Origin: Streptococcaceae bacterium ESL0687
Lineage (GTDB): Bacteria; Bacillota; Bacilli; Lactobacillales; Streptococcaceae
Length of the DNA stretch: 64,000 bases
Reading direction: 5' to 3'
NCBI GenBank assembly: GCA_029392475.1
Contig: CP113940.1
Coordinates: forward strand, 1,178,001-1,242,000
Made by a program: the position numbers and the translations under genes. The notes beneath the pieces were generated by a model, which had not been told where the DNA came from, ran no database searches, and saw only the letters and a list, made by a program, of their open reading frames with translations. How positions within the stretch are numbered: position 1 is the stretch's first letter; every line of letters starts with the position of its first letter. This document shows, one piece after another, positions 18,226-26,362 of this stretch.

Positions 18226-19561
18226 CTTCTCCCCTTAGATAAGTGTAAACAATTTCCCGCAAAAATTTTGGAAATAAAATCTCTGCTCGGCCATTTTTCT
18301 TTAAACTTGGAAAATACTTGGCGAAATAATACTGGTCTGGCATGGCAAACTGATAAGTTAAATCATCTTTAATTTCTTGACCATTATACAAGAAACCACC
18401 ATCAGATGTTTTTTCAATTCCGCAGAAGATAAGTTCACCAAATATTTTACCCCTAAAGCCCATACCATGAATGGCTTGACCTTTAAGTAGTCCTGCTACT
18501 TCAACTAACTCAGCAAGAATTTCCTTGAAGGCTTGACCTTCTACTTCATACCTAACTAGTCTCATTGAATGGGGCAAAATTCTCAAAAGTTCTGCTGGAC
18601 TTATTTTTTCAGGTAGGTCATAAACAATAAGACCACTATTTAAAATAGCAGCAGGAACCTTAGCATAATCAGCAAAAACCTGGCCAATAAAATGGCTGGC
18701 CTCATAAGTTGGACTGACATTTGTAAACTGCTGGCCCAGGGAAATATCTCCTCTTGACTCAAGCAACTTTTCACCCTTTAAGAGCCAGGAATTTGTCGTA
18801 GTTAAATCAGACTTGCGTGAAGGTAGGATATTAGTCGGAAGGGCAATTATTTCGGACTTTTGAAGCTTTTTATGGTCATCAAAGGTTAGAATAATTTGGC
18901 CAACGTACTCCCCGTAACTTCCAGCAGCAGCCATCAAGGTGCCATTTTTTTCAACCCCTTCTTCAAAGACATGGTGGGTATGAGCCCCAAGGATTAAATC
19001 TACCTTGTATTTGTCAGCAATCTCTTCATCATATCTTATTCCCAAATGGCTAAGCAAAATTACAAAATCACAATTAAGATTATCAAGATCATCAAGCATT
19101 CTTTCAAGAGATACCAGAGGGTCTTCAATCTCCCAACCAAAGGGATTGTAAGCCCTGGGATAGGGATAGGTCAGACCCAGGATTCCAATCTTTAAACCGG
19201 ATTCTGTTTGAACAATCAATTTGTCCTGGGCCCAGAAAGGAAGCTCCCCTTTCTCCTTTAAATTAGATAGGATGACAGGGAAATTAGCATTCTCATAAAG
19301 GGCGTTTAAGGCATCATGATCAAGGCTAAGCCCTTCATTATTTCCAATTGTAGCTCCGGTCAGGCCAAGTCGATTTAAAAAATCAACATTCGCCCTTCCA
19401 AAAGTTGCCTCAGTCAAAGGATGACTTCGGTCTACATTATCACCAATATCAAAGGCCAGGGTATGATCATCCTTATTATCCCTAAAAAAACGTTCAATTT
19501 TTGGTAATTTTTCAAAGTGCGAATGAAGATCATTTATGTGTAAAATCTTTATTTGTTCCAT
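18218..19561 (-). CDS. 5'-nucleotidase/metallophosphatase family protein (YunD-like)
   Basis: A 447-aa cytosolic member of the UshA/YunD metallophosphatase family. The metal ligands appear in order: LHINDLHSH (residues 6-14), FDIGDNVDRS, GNNEG (in place of GNHE), ILLSHLG and GAHTHH. A C-terminal 5'-nucleotidase domain binds the substrate base. No signal peptide is present, unlike UshA. The N for H change in the GNHE motif is worth noting, although YunD-type proteins often vary there. ATG 19561 has GAAGGTTACT upstream. An extended -10 TGTTATAAT near 19589-19597 gives the promoter. It heads the unit with yutD and rlmN. Confidence 0.88.
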   Translation of the reverse strand: MEQIKILHINDLHSHFEKLPKIERFFRDNKDDHTLAFDIGDNVDRSHPLTEATFGRANVDFLNRLGLTGATIGNNEGLSLDHDALNALYENANFPVILSNLKEKGELPFWAQDKLIVQTESGLKIGILGLTYPYPRAYNPFGWEIEDPLVSLERMLDDLDNLNCDFVILLSHLGIRYDEEIADKYKVDLILGAHTHHVFEEGVEKNGTLMAAAGSYGEYVGQIILTFDDHKKLQKSEIIALPTNILPSRKSDLTTTNSWLLKGEKLLESRGDISLGQQFTNVSPTYEASHFIGQVFADYAKVPAAILNSGLIVYDLPEKISPAELLRILPHSMRLVRYEVEGQAFKEILAELVEVAGLLKGQAIHGMGFRGKIFGELIFCGIEKTSDGGFLYNGQEIKDDLTYQFAMPDQYYFAKYFPSLKKNGRAEILFPKFLREIVYTYLRGEDE

Positions 19562-19591
19562 AGTAACCTTCCTTCTTTGATATCCCCCCAA

Positions 19592-20216
19592 TTATAACAC
19601 AAATGATATTACAGTTTAATGGAGGTCTCCTTGCAATTTGTCAACAAAACTAATAATTATTCATTAATAAAATTTTTTGTAGATAGTGAATATTTTGGTT
19701 TTACCGAATATTTAGAAAAATTAAAATGCAATTTCTATATTTTCCATTGATTGTTAAATAACTAACAAAAATTTCCGTAATATTGTTTTTTATTCCTTGT
19801 AAATCCGAAACTAGTTGATATGTCAAGCGGTTTCCTAAAAAATCCTTTATTTTAAAGCCTTTGAGGGACTACTATCTTTTGTAAAAGTTCCTTTAAACTG
19901 TCTACTAATCAAAAAAAATCCTATAATTTTCCGTAGCAATTTATTGACAAATACGAATAATTATCCTTAAATGTTACATTTTATTTTCATTTCTAAAATA
20001 ATATTCCTTTTTTTGAATAAAAATACTATAATACTAAGGCTGGTGTTTAATTAAGTCACTTTTCTATTTTTTCTTAATAAATATAGTAAAAATAAATATC
20101 ATTTTATAAAAATGTTAGTTTATTTAAATGTTTTGAAGATTAATATGTTATACTATTACATACATCAGTCGTCATAATATAAAAAGATTAATAAAATAAA
20201 ACTTAGAGGTATAGAA
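19592..20216. other. AT-rich 0.6 kb intergenic region
   Basis: No convincing gene is seen on either strand. The left end holds the promoter of the YunD-like gene. The right end holds an extended -10 promoter (TGTTATACT, 20146-20154) and ribosome binding site (AGAGG) for the BlaI/CopY gene. In between are scattered -10/-35-like words, including TTGACA at 19943, but no hairpin-T-run pairs. The region could hold an unrecognised small RNA or a worn-out gene. Confidence 0.5.
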
Positions 20217-20558
20217 ATGCAAAAAATCAATCCTAAAGAATTAGAAATCCTAGACATCCTTTGGAACAAAGACATCCCAATGACTTCAAAAGACATCCTT
20301 GAAGCTGAGCCAGTTCTTGTTATGAGTACTATCCAAAGCACTCTTAAAAAACTTCTTAAAAAGGAACTTGTTGTAGTTGATGGAATCACTTACTCAGGTA
20401 CTGTACTTACTCGTACTTACGTTCCAACTATCTCTCAAGAAGAATTTGTTCTTCGCCAATACAAAGGACTTGATGCTACTAAACTTGTATCACTTGTTCT
20501 TGAAAATGTTAGCGACCGCGCTGCTAAAACTGCAGAAATTAAAGAAATCATTGGTTAA
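20217..20558 (+). CDS. BlaI/MecI/CopY family transcriptional regulator (orphan)
   Basis: A 113-aa regulator. The N-terminal winged helix (residues 1-75) matches the BlaI/MecI/CopY family: NPKELEILDILWNKDIPMTSKDIL, then STIQSTLKKLLKKELV. The C-terminal 40 residues form the dimerisation helices. The CopY metal motif (CxCx4CxC) is absent, so copper sensing is unlikely. No blaR1-type protease, beta-lactamase or copper pump lies nearby, so its targets are elsewhere or are itself. The codon use is unusually biased, like that of abundant proteins, which is odd for a repressor. A single gene with a strong terminator. Confidence 0.88.
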   Translation: MQKINPKELEILDILWNKDIPMTSKDILEAEPVLVMSTIQSTLKKLLKKELVVVDGITYSGTVLTRTYVPTISQEEFVLRQYKGLDATKLVSLVLENVSDRAAKTAEIKEIIG

Positions 20559-20564
20559 TATATA

Positions 20565-20597
20565 AAAAAACCTGTCCCCATTAGGGGGCAGGTTTTA
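20565..20597. terminator. Bidirectional terminator
   Basis: AAAACCTGTCCCC/GGGGGCAGGTTTT with an ATTA loop, between the BlaI/CopY gene and the convergent sepM. Confidence 0.92.
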
Positions 20598-21692
20598 TTT
20601 ATTTTCTCTCAGATAAGTTAGAGCATCATTTACATTTTTTACCGGAATAATTTTCATGTCTGTCTTTAATTTTTTAGCGGCTGCTAGGGCTTCTTCATAA
20701 TTAGTTTTAATACTTGGATCAGCCTTTTTCATATCATCGGTAATTTCATCATCTGGTGCGAAAAAGATTTTAGCACCACTTTTACTTGCCGTAGCAATCT
20801 TCTTATCAATACCACCAATGCGACCAACAGTACCATCTCGCTCTATGGTTCCAGTCCCTGCAATCTTTTGACCATGCCTTAAATCTTCACCCGTTAACTG
20901 TTCATAAATTTCCAGGGTGAACATTAGTCCCGCACTAGGTCCTCCAATTGATCCTGCATCAATCGTAACTTCTGGATCACTCTTAACTTCTGTCTTATCA
21001 ACTAGGCTAATCCCAATCCCATTTTTTCCGTTGCTGAGTTTGATAATCTTTCCAGTAGCTGTTTTTTGAACTCCGCTATCAAGAAAGGTTATCTCAACCT
21101 GATCATCAACTGACTTTTGACCAACATAATCCATCAAATCCTTGGATGATTCAAAGGTCTTACCATCTACTTGGGTTAAGGTATCTGCAACATGAAGAAC
21201 ATTTTTAAAGGTCGAATTATCTGTAACTTCTAAGACATAAACTCCCATGTACTTAAGATCAAAAGGTTTATCAGCCAATTTAAAGGCCTCGTAAATAGCT
21301 GTATTTTGGGCATTTTCCATGTAAAAGAGATTCATGCGGTTATAGTCTTCATCACTTGAACCCCCCATAAGTTCCTTGGAACTATAGATGCTTATAAAAC
21401 TATTGAACTTGGACTCGGCTACACTTAGAAGATTGGCCCGGCCAATGGCAACAGTTGTTAGATTAAAGCTTCCATCTGATTCATCCTTACTTTGTCCACC
21501 TATTTTGACCATGGAAGAAAGATTCTCAGTTGTTCCTGGTAGCTCTACATAGTAGCCAGGAAGGGGCAGCAAGATAACAACCAAAGTCAGAAGACCAACC
21601 AAAAATATTTTTAGGTGGATGGATGAAAAAAGTCCAGCTTTTTTTTTCTTTTGAATTAAAGGATCCTTATCCTTATCCCTATCTTTAGTCAT
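20595..21692 (-). CDS. sepM: SepM/YlbL family PDZ-Lon membrane protease
   Basis: A 365-aa membrane-anchored serine protease. A charged N-terminus (about 20 residues) leads into one transmembrane helix (about 24-45). A PDZ-like domain follows (about 130-215), then a Lon-type S16 protease domain with the catalytic Ser in GGPSAGLMF and the catalytic Lys in IGGIDKKIATA. In Streptococcus mutans SepM trims the competence peptide CSP outside the cell; in Bacillus YlbL is a quality-control protease. The substrate here is unknown. It overlaps coaD by 8 bp and ends the rsmD-coaD-sepM unit, an order shared with B. subtilis ylbH-ylbI-ylbL. Confidence 0.9.
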   Translation of the reverse strand: MTKDRDKDKDPLIQKKKKAGLFSSIHLKIFLVGLLTLVVILLPLPGYYVELPGTTENLSSMVKIGGQSKDESDGSFNLTTVAIGRANLLSVAESKFNSFISIYSSKELMGGSSDEDYNRMNLFYMENAQNTAIYEAFKLADKPFDLKYMGVYVLEVTDNSTFKNVLHVADTLTQVDGKTFESSKDLMDYVGQKSVDDQVEITFLDSGVQKTATGKIIKLSNGKNGIGISLVDKTEVKSDPEVTIDAGSIGGPSAGLMFTLEIYEQLTGEDLRHGQKIAGTGTIERDGTVGRIGGIDKKIATASKSGAKIFFAPDDEITDDMKKADPSIKTNYEEALAAAKKLKTDMKIIPVKNVNDALTYLRENK

Positions 21693-22170
21693 TGGTATTC
21701 TCCATTTCTTTTAAGATATTATCTGGAAGGTAAGGCTTTACATCTCCTCCAAGCTTGAAAATCTCTTTAATTCTACTACTACTGATATACTGCAGGTCAG
21801 CCCTTACCGGTAGAAAAATGGTTTCAACCCCAGTAAGCCTATGATTGAAAAAAGCCATCTCACATTCATAGTTTAAATCTATACTATTTCTAATACCCCG
21901 GACTAGACTTGTAACTTCTAAATCTCTTGCAATCTCGGCAGTTAAAGCCTGAGCATGAACAATAACCTTAACATTTTCATAAGAGTCAGTTGCCTGCTCA
22001 ATCATTTTTTTCCGCTTTTCCGTAGTAAAAAAGGGATTTTTGCTGTCATTATTAAAAATTCCAACATATAAAGTATCAAAGATGCACGAAGCCCTTTTTA
22101 TAATGTCCAGATGACCATTTGTAAGAGGATCAAAAGATCCTGTAAAAAGGCCTATTTTCTTATTATCCAT
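21685..22170 (-). CDS. coaD: Phosphopantetheine adenylyltransferase
   Basis: A 161-aa nucleotidyltransferase that joins ATP and 4'-phosphopantetheine to dephospho-CoA, the fourth step of CoA synthesis. The N-terminal GLFTGSFDPLTNGHLDII contains the T/HxGH motif, and a YISSSRIKE motif is near the C-terminus. Family alignment favours ATG 22170 (MDNKKIGLF). An upstream in-frame ATG at 22185, two bases after the rsmD stop, would add five residues. It sits between rsmD and sepM with almost no gaps, so the three are co-transcribed. Confidence 0.95.
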   Translation of the reverse strand: MDNKKIGLFTGSFDPLTNGHLDIIKRASCIFDTLYVGIFNNDSKNPFFTTEKRKKMIEQATDSYENVKVIVHAQALTAEIARDLEVTSLVRGIRNSIDLNYECEMAFFNHRLTGVETIFLPVRADLQYISSSRIKEIFKLGGDVKPYLPDNILKEMENTND

Positions 22171-22187
22171 GTACTTCTCTTCCATAG

Positions 22188-22748
22188 CTAGTTTTCCATA
22201 GTTATTTTTTCATAGATAGTAATCTTACTAATCCCGTAAACCTTGGTTTTTATCTGCTCAAGCCCTGCAATCTCTTCTGGTAGATCAACTTTTTTATCAG
22301 TCTCACAAACAATAAGGGCAGCCTCATTTATTAAATCAAGTTCTTTAATGAGTTCAATATCATGAATGATTTCCTCCTTGGCATAAGGGGGATCCAAAAG
22401 GATAAGGTCAAATTTTTTCTTCCCGCTTAGAGCCTTCAAAGCCTTTTCAGCTGGCATCTTGAGTAGGTCAAACTTCTGACTCTCCTTGGTCATCTTAATA
22501 TTTTCACTGATTATCTTTTGGGCCCTAAAATCACGCTCCACAAGGGTTGCCTGATCCATACCCCGGCTTATTGCTTCAATTCCAAGGGATCCACTTCCAG
22601 AAAAAAGATCCAAAACTTGACCCCCATCAAAGTAAGGTCCAATCATATTGAAAATTGCACCTTTAACCTTGTCAGTTGTCGGTCTAGTTGTCCTTCCTTC
22701 TAAAGATTTTAAGGGACGCCCCCCGTATTCACCTGCTACTACTCTCAT
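22188..22748 (-). CDS. rsmD: 16S rRNA guanine-N2 methyltransferase RsmD
   Basis: A 186-aa SAM-dependent methyltransferase that makes m2G966 in 16S rRNA. The SAM-binding loop LDLFSGSGSLGIEA and the catalytic DPPY in LLDPPYAKEE are visible, and the N-terminus MRVVAGEYGGRPL is typical. ATG 22748 has GGAGATAAAA before it; the upstream ATG would lie inside that site. It heads the rsmD-coaD-sepM unit. The methylated site lies near the decoding centre; the enzyme acts on assembled 30S particles in E. coli. Confidence 0.95.
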   Translation of the reverse strand: MRVVAGEYGGRPLKSLEGRTTRPTTDKVKGAIFNMIGPYFDGGQVLDLFSGSGSLGIEAISRGMDQATLVERDFRAQKIISENIKMTKESQKFDLLKMPAEKALKALSGKKKFDLILLDPPYAKEEIIHDIELIKELDLINEAALIVCETDKKVDLPEEIAGLEQIKTKVYGISKITIYEKITMEN

Positions 22749-22845
22749 TTTTATCTCCATCTTTCTTTTGGATTATTTTACCATAAAATTTACTAGAAAG
22801 ACTAAAGAATAAAATCAAGGTAGTTAAAAAGCACTGATACAAGGG

Positions 22846-23370
22846 TTATTCCCTAGATTTAAGCTCTTTAAGCCTATTCATCAAAGCCTCTTTATCCGCT
22901 GAATTAGAAATAATAATAGGATTTTTTAGATTATTTTCGGCCAAGGCTTGCGACAATTTTTTATCATAATTAAAAGAAATCTTCAAGAATTCCAGGTATT
23001 CCAGGTCAAATTTTTCCCTGAAATTTTCAGGCATATCAGGCCTGGTAGCCTTTGATTTTCGAAATCGGAAACTCCTCCTGATAATTCTAAACATTCTCTT
23101 ATACCTTGGACAGGTTAGAACAATTACCAAATCAGCATCTTTTAGTCTGAGGTCCAAGGTTTTCAAATAGTTGCCATCAATCAACCAGGAATCATGCTCT
23201 TTTATAAAGGCTTCCTGCTGGCTGTGAAAAAAGAGCTCAGCTTCTTTTGAATAATCAGTCTTATGCCAAATACTATCCAAATAAAGGGTTGGTATTTTTA
23301 AGCTCTCTTCTAACTCACGGGCTAGAGTTGACTTACCGCTTCCAGGTGGACCCAATAAAACTAATTTCAT
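22846..23370 (-). CDS. P-loop NTPase, FlaR/DNA-topology-modulation family
   Basis: A 174-aa P-loop protein related to adenylate kinases. Walker A is GPPGSGKST (residues 7-15), DSIWH follows near 32-36, and the lid-like region is rich in Arg (RMFRIIRRSFRFRKSKATR). Such proteins are annotated as FlaR or DNA topology modulation protein, but that function was never firmly shown; a nucleotide kinase is as likely. AAGGAGACG precedes the ATG. It stands between rsmD and the large helicase gene, 44 bp downstream of nothing obvious, with a short spacer on each side; co-transcription with the helicase is not possible as that gene ends just upstream of it on the same strand with a 44-bp gap, so read-through from the helicase is conceivable. 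Confidence 0.75.
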   Translation of the reverse strand: MKLVLLGPPGSGKSTLARELEESLKIPTLYLDSIWHKTDYSKEAELFFHSQQEAFIKEHDSWLIDGNYLKTLDLRLKDADLVIVLTCPRYKRMFRIIRRSFRFRKSKATRPDMPENFREKFDLEYLEFLKISFNYDKKLSQALAENNLKNPIIISNSADKEALMNRLKELKSRE

Positions 23371-23414
23371 CCATCGTCTCCTTCTTAAAAAGCTATCTAT
23401 ACTTAACCAGGCCC

Positions 23415-26273
23415 TTAACTAGTAAGGTATCTAAAGAGGTCATCATCAACAGGGCTTATAAATTCAAAATCAATTTCGACTGCTTTTTCAAACTGCCCAT
23501 TTGATCTTGGAATTTGGCACTCATGAACTGTCTGCAAAAGCGGCCTTGCCTGACCAACAAAATAAGAACTAGTTTCCTTTTCAGCATCGGATTTTTTAAT
23601 GAAAACGTAAATTTCCAGACCATTAGCCTCATAGTTTAAAAGGGCCTCAATTTCAGGACTTTTAAGACTCCTTTTGGCCTTGGAAAACCAATTTATCCTA
23701 TTTTTTCCGGTAAATCTATTCTCATAAAGAGTCTGAGTACTTGATAATTCATCAACTCTTGACATGGTGATAAAGATCATCATTTTTTTCTTATCTGGCC
23801 GAATTTTGTAACCTGCAATGGCTAAATCCACCTCCTGGTGGTCAAAATTAAGAAAACGGGTAACATCCCTCTTATCGTATTTCTGAGCGGGAGTGAAGGC
23901 CTTCTTATTGTCAAAATCCTTATTTTTATAAAGGGCAAGGGTTAAATAATCCTCAAAAGACTCCCTGAACAGTTGATTTTTCAAGGCACTTACAAGAAAA
24001 ATGCTTGGACTGATAATTCCTGCTAAGTCATTATAATCTATCAAAGGAATAGAATAGGTTTTGGCATAGTTAGAAACCCAGAAGGACATATCTAGAACCT
24101 TAATTAGAGTTCTAAAAGTTTCATCATCCATCAGGACCTGTTCATGCTCGCAAACCTCTAAAAATTCTTCTTTTCCTAACTCATCTTTCCTTAGAAATGA
24201 TTGTAAGAGAAGGAGCTCACCTTTTGACTTTCCAGCTAAAAGCTCCCGGCCCATAAAACGGAGGATACTTGTTTCATCAAAACTTAATTGAGGAATAGAT
24301 GGTTCAAGCTTGGCTAAAAACCCTGGATAAGTGTCATACCTAGTTGCTAGAGTATAGGTACTGGCCTCACCCAAGTATTCAAAATCCATAAGTTTTGGAA
24401 TACGACCAACCCTATTTTTGAGATTGAGGTAGGCATCCCGCAAGAATTTCATGCTGTCTAGCTTGGCACTATTAATAGACTCATAAATTCTTTTTCTTGC
24501 AACCTCTTCGAAATTTATGGTCGAAAGGCCTGGAGTGTAGTCACTTGAAAACAAGTCATACCTCAAACTATCCTTACTGCTAGATTTATGACCTGATAAG
24601 GCCATAGGAATCAAATAATTATTTTTATAATTTCCAATAAAATCAAGTACAACTACATAATCCTTAGTTGGCGAAAGTCTAAGTCCTCGCCCCAGTTGCT
24701 GGATAAAGATAATACTTGATTCAGTATTTCTTAGCATGACCACCTGATTGACCTTTGGAATATCAATTCCCTCATTGAAGATATCCCTGCTAATAATATA
24801 GTCAAGCTCTCCCTTTTCTAGGGCCTCAACCGTTTTAACCCTCTTACTAGTACTATCACTAGCTGAAAGGGCGCAAGTCCTGTAACCGCGCATATTTAAA
24901 AGCTTACTTAAGCTCTCACCTTCCTTGACTGATGAACAGAAAATTAATCCACAAGTCTGTTCTGCTGAACTGCCATAATAATCTAATTTTGCAGTAATAT
25001 GGTCAATTCTTTCCTCATTTAGAAGATCCTTCAAGGGACTCTTCTCATCAATCACCTGTCCGTCACAAGTATAGTCTGAGACTCCGTAATAATGAAAGGG
25101 TGTTAAAAGTCCCTGGTCCAAGGCATCTTCCAGGCGAATTTCATGGGCAATATTATAGTCAAAAAGCTCAAAAATATTGGAATCATCATTTCTTTCAGGG
25201 GTTGCTGTCATTCCTAGAAGAAAGTCTGGTGTAAAATAATCAAGAACCTTTAAGTAGGAATCAGATCCTGCCCTATGGGCTTCATCAATAATAATATAGT
25301 CAAAACGATCTCTAGTAAAATCAAGAAGATTTTCCCCCTTTGATAAGGACTGAACGGTCGCAAATAGATAGGGTTTATTAACATCTTTTGTCTGAGAAGA
25401 GTAAAATCCGTAATCCGAAGGTCGGCCGCCTACAAGCTTTTGAATGGTCGCCATAGCATCCCGTAAAATCTGTTCCCTATGAACCACAAAAAGGAAGCGC
25501 CGGGGTTTATATTTATCTAAATCAAAGGCAGAAAGGTAGGTCTTACCCGTTCCTGTTGCAGCTATTAAAAGAGCTTTTTTTAGGCCCTTGGAACGTGAAT
25601 CTTCAAGACCTTTTAAGGCCCTAAGCTGCATCACATTAGGGCTGATTTTAACTTCACTATCAGGTAATTCAGCGGGTAATTTCAAAGTCTTTTCTAGGGG
25701 CTTGTAATTTTTTTGATAGCTATCAATAAAGTCTTGATCTAAGTCAATTGACTCTTGCCAGAGATCTTCAAAAGACTGGTCCATCTGCCTAGCAAAATCA
25801 CTGCTCGCATCTTTTTTGATCAGAGTGTTCCACTCTAAATTAGTCTTTAAGGCTGTCTCAGTAAGATTGGATGAGCCAGTCAAATAGCTTCTATAATTGC
25901 AATTGCCTTTTACGAAGCTGTAGCTCTTCAGATGAAAACCGTCCTGGAGATTTATGCGTACATGCAAATTAGGTATTTTTTTAAGTTCCCTAAAAACTTG
26001 TGGGCTATTAAAGGCCAAGTAGGTTGATGTTACGAGGCGACCATGGATTCCAGCATCATTTAAGTCTGAAAGGGCACTTTTTATCATGGCAAGGCCAGAC
26101 ATGGTCACAAAGGCAACAGCAATAGTAAAACTTTGACAGTCTCTTAATTCAGCCAGCAGACTGGCAAGAACTGTCTCGTGTGTATTTTTTTTATTAGTAA
26201 TAAGGGCAGGTTCAAATTCAGCTCTTTCAGCTGACTGAGAAAAACTAGTCCCCAAATTCAAGTCATTGTCCAT
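23415..26273 (-). CDS. HKD-nuclease / superfamily II helicase / DUF3427 protein
   Basis: A 952-aa multidomain enzyme. Residues about 30-180 form a phospholipase-D-like (HKD) nuclease domain with His114-x-Lys116, GSSN at 133-136 and Glu147. A superfamily II helicase follows: Walker A GTGKT near 241-245, DEAH at 330-333, MTATP, and the motif VI-like QQLGRGLRLS. The C-terminal region (about 780-940) matches DUF3427. Such fusions act on nucleic acids and occur in both housekeeping and defence settings; no reaction is established. Start 26273 (MDNDLNLG) lies 7 nt after TAAGAT preceded by TGT, with no usable ribosome binding site, so a leaderless transcript is possible. No modification gene or partner is adjacent. 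Confidence 0.88.
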   Translation of the reverse strand: MDNDLNLGTSFSQSAERAEFEPALITNKKNTHETVLASLLAELRDCQSFTIAVAFVTMSGLAMIKSALSDLNDAGIHGRLVTSTYLAFNSPQVFRELKKIPNLHVRINLQDGFHLKSYSFVKGNCNYRSYLTGSSNLTETALKTNLEWNTLIKKDASSDFARQMDQSFEDLWQESIDLDQDFIDSYQKNYKPLEKTLKLPAELPDSEVKISPNVMQLRALKGLEDSRSKGLKKALLIAATGTGKTYLSAFDLDKYKPRRFLFVVHREQILRDAMATIQKLVGGRPSDYGFYSSQTKDVNKPYLFATVQSLSKGENLLDFTRDRFDYIIIDEAHRAGSDSYLKVLDYFTPDFLLGMTATPERNDDSNIFELFDYNIAHEIRLEDALDQGLLTPFHYYGVSDYTCDGQVIDEKSPLKDLLNEERIDHITAKLDYYGSSAEQTCGLIFCSSVKEGESLSKLLNMRGYRTCALSASDSTSKRVKTVEALEKGELDYIISRDIFNEGIDIPKVNQVVMLRNTESSIIFIQQLGRGLRLSPTKDYVVVLDFIGNYKNNYLIPMALSGHKSSSKDSLRYDLFSSDYTPGLSTINFEEVARKRIYESINSAKLDSMKFLRDAYLNLKNRVGRIPKLMDFEYLGEASTYTLATRYDTYPGFLAKLEPSIPQLSFDETSILRFMGRELLAGKSKGELLLLQSFLRKDELGKEEFLEVCEHEQVLMDDETFRTLIKVLDMSFWVSNYAKTYSIPLIDYNDLAGIISPSIFLVSALKNQLFRESFEDYLTLALYKNKDFDNKKAFTPAQKYDKRDVTRFLNFDHQEVDLAIAGYKIRPDKKKMMIFITMSRVDELSSTQTLYENRFTGKNRINWFSKAKRSLKSPEIEALLNYEANGLEIYVFIKKSDAEKETSSYFVGQARPLLQTVHECQIPRSNGQFEKAVEIDFEFISPVDDDLFRYLTS

Positions 26274-26330
26274 CTCTACTATCTTAACAAGAAGGAGCAA
26301 AAAAATCCACAAATAAGAAATAAAATAAGA

Positions 26331-26356
26331 AAAAACCCTGGATTTCCAGGGTTTTT
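26331..26356. terminator. valS terminator
   Basis: AAAAACCCTGGA/TCCAGGGTTTTT with a TT loop, seven bases past the valS stop. Confidence 0.93.
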
Positions 26357-26362
26357 ATTGTT

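Noticed and set aside
19952-19959. TACGAATA, the lactococcal ComX (cin) box core, upstream of the BlaI/CopY gene
   Set aside because: An 8-mer of this composition is expected a few times by chance in 64 kb of AT-rich DNA on two strands, the flanking T-run of true boxes is missing, and it is about 260 bp from the gene.
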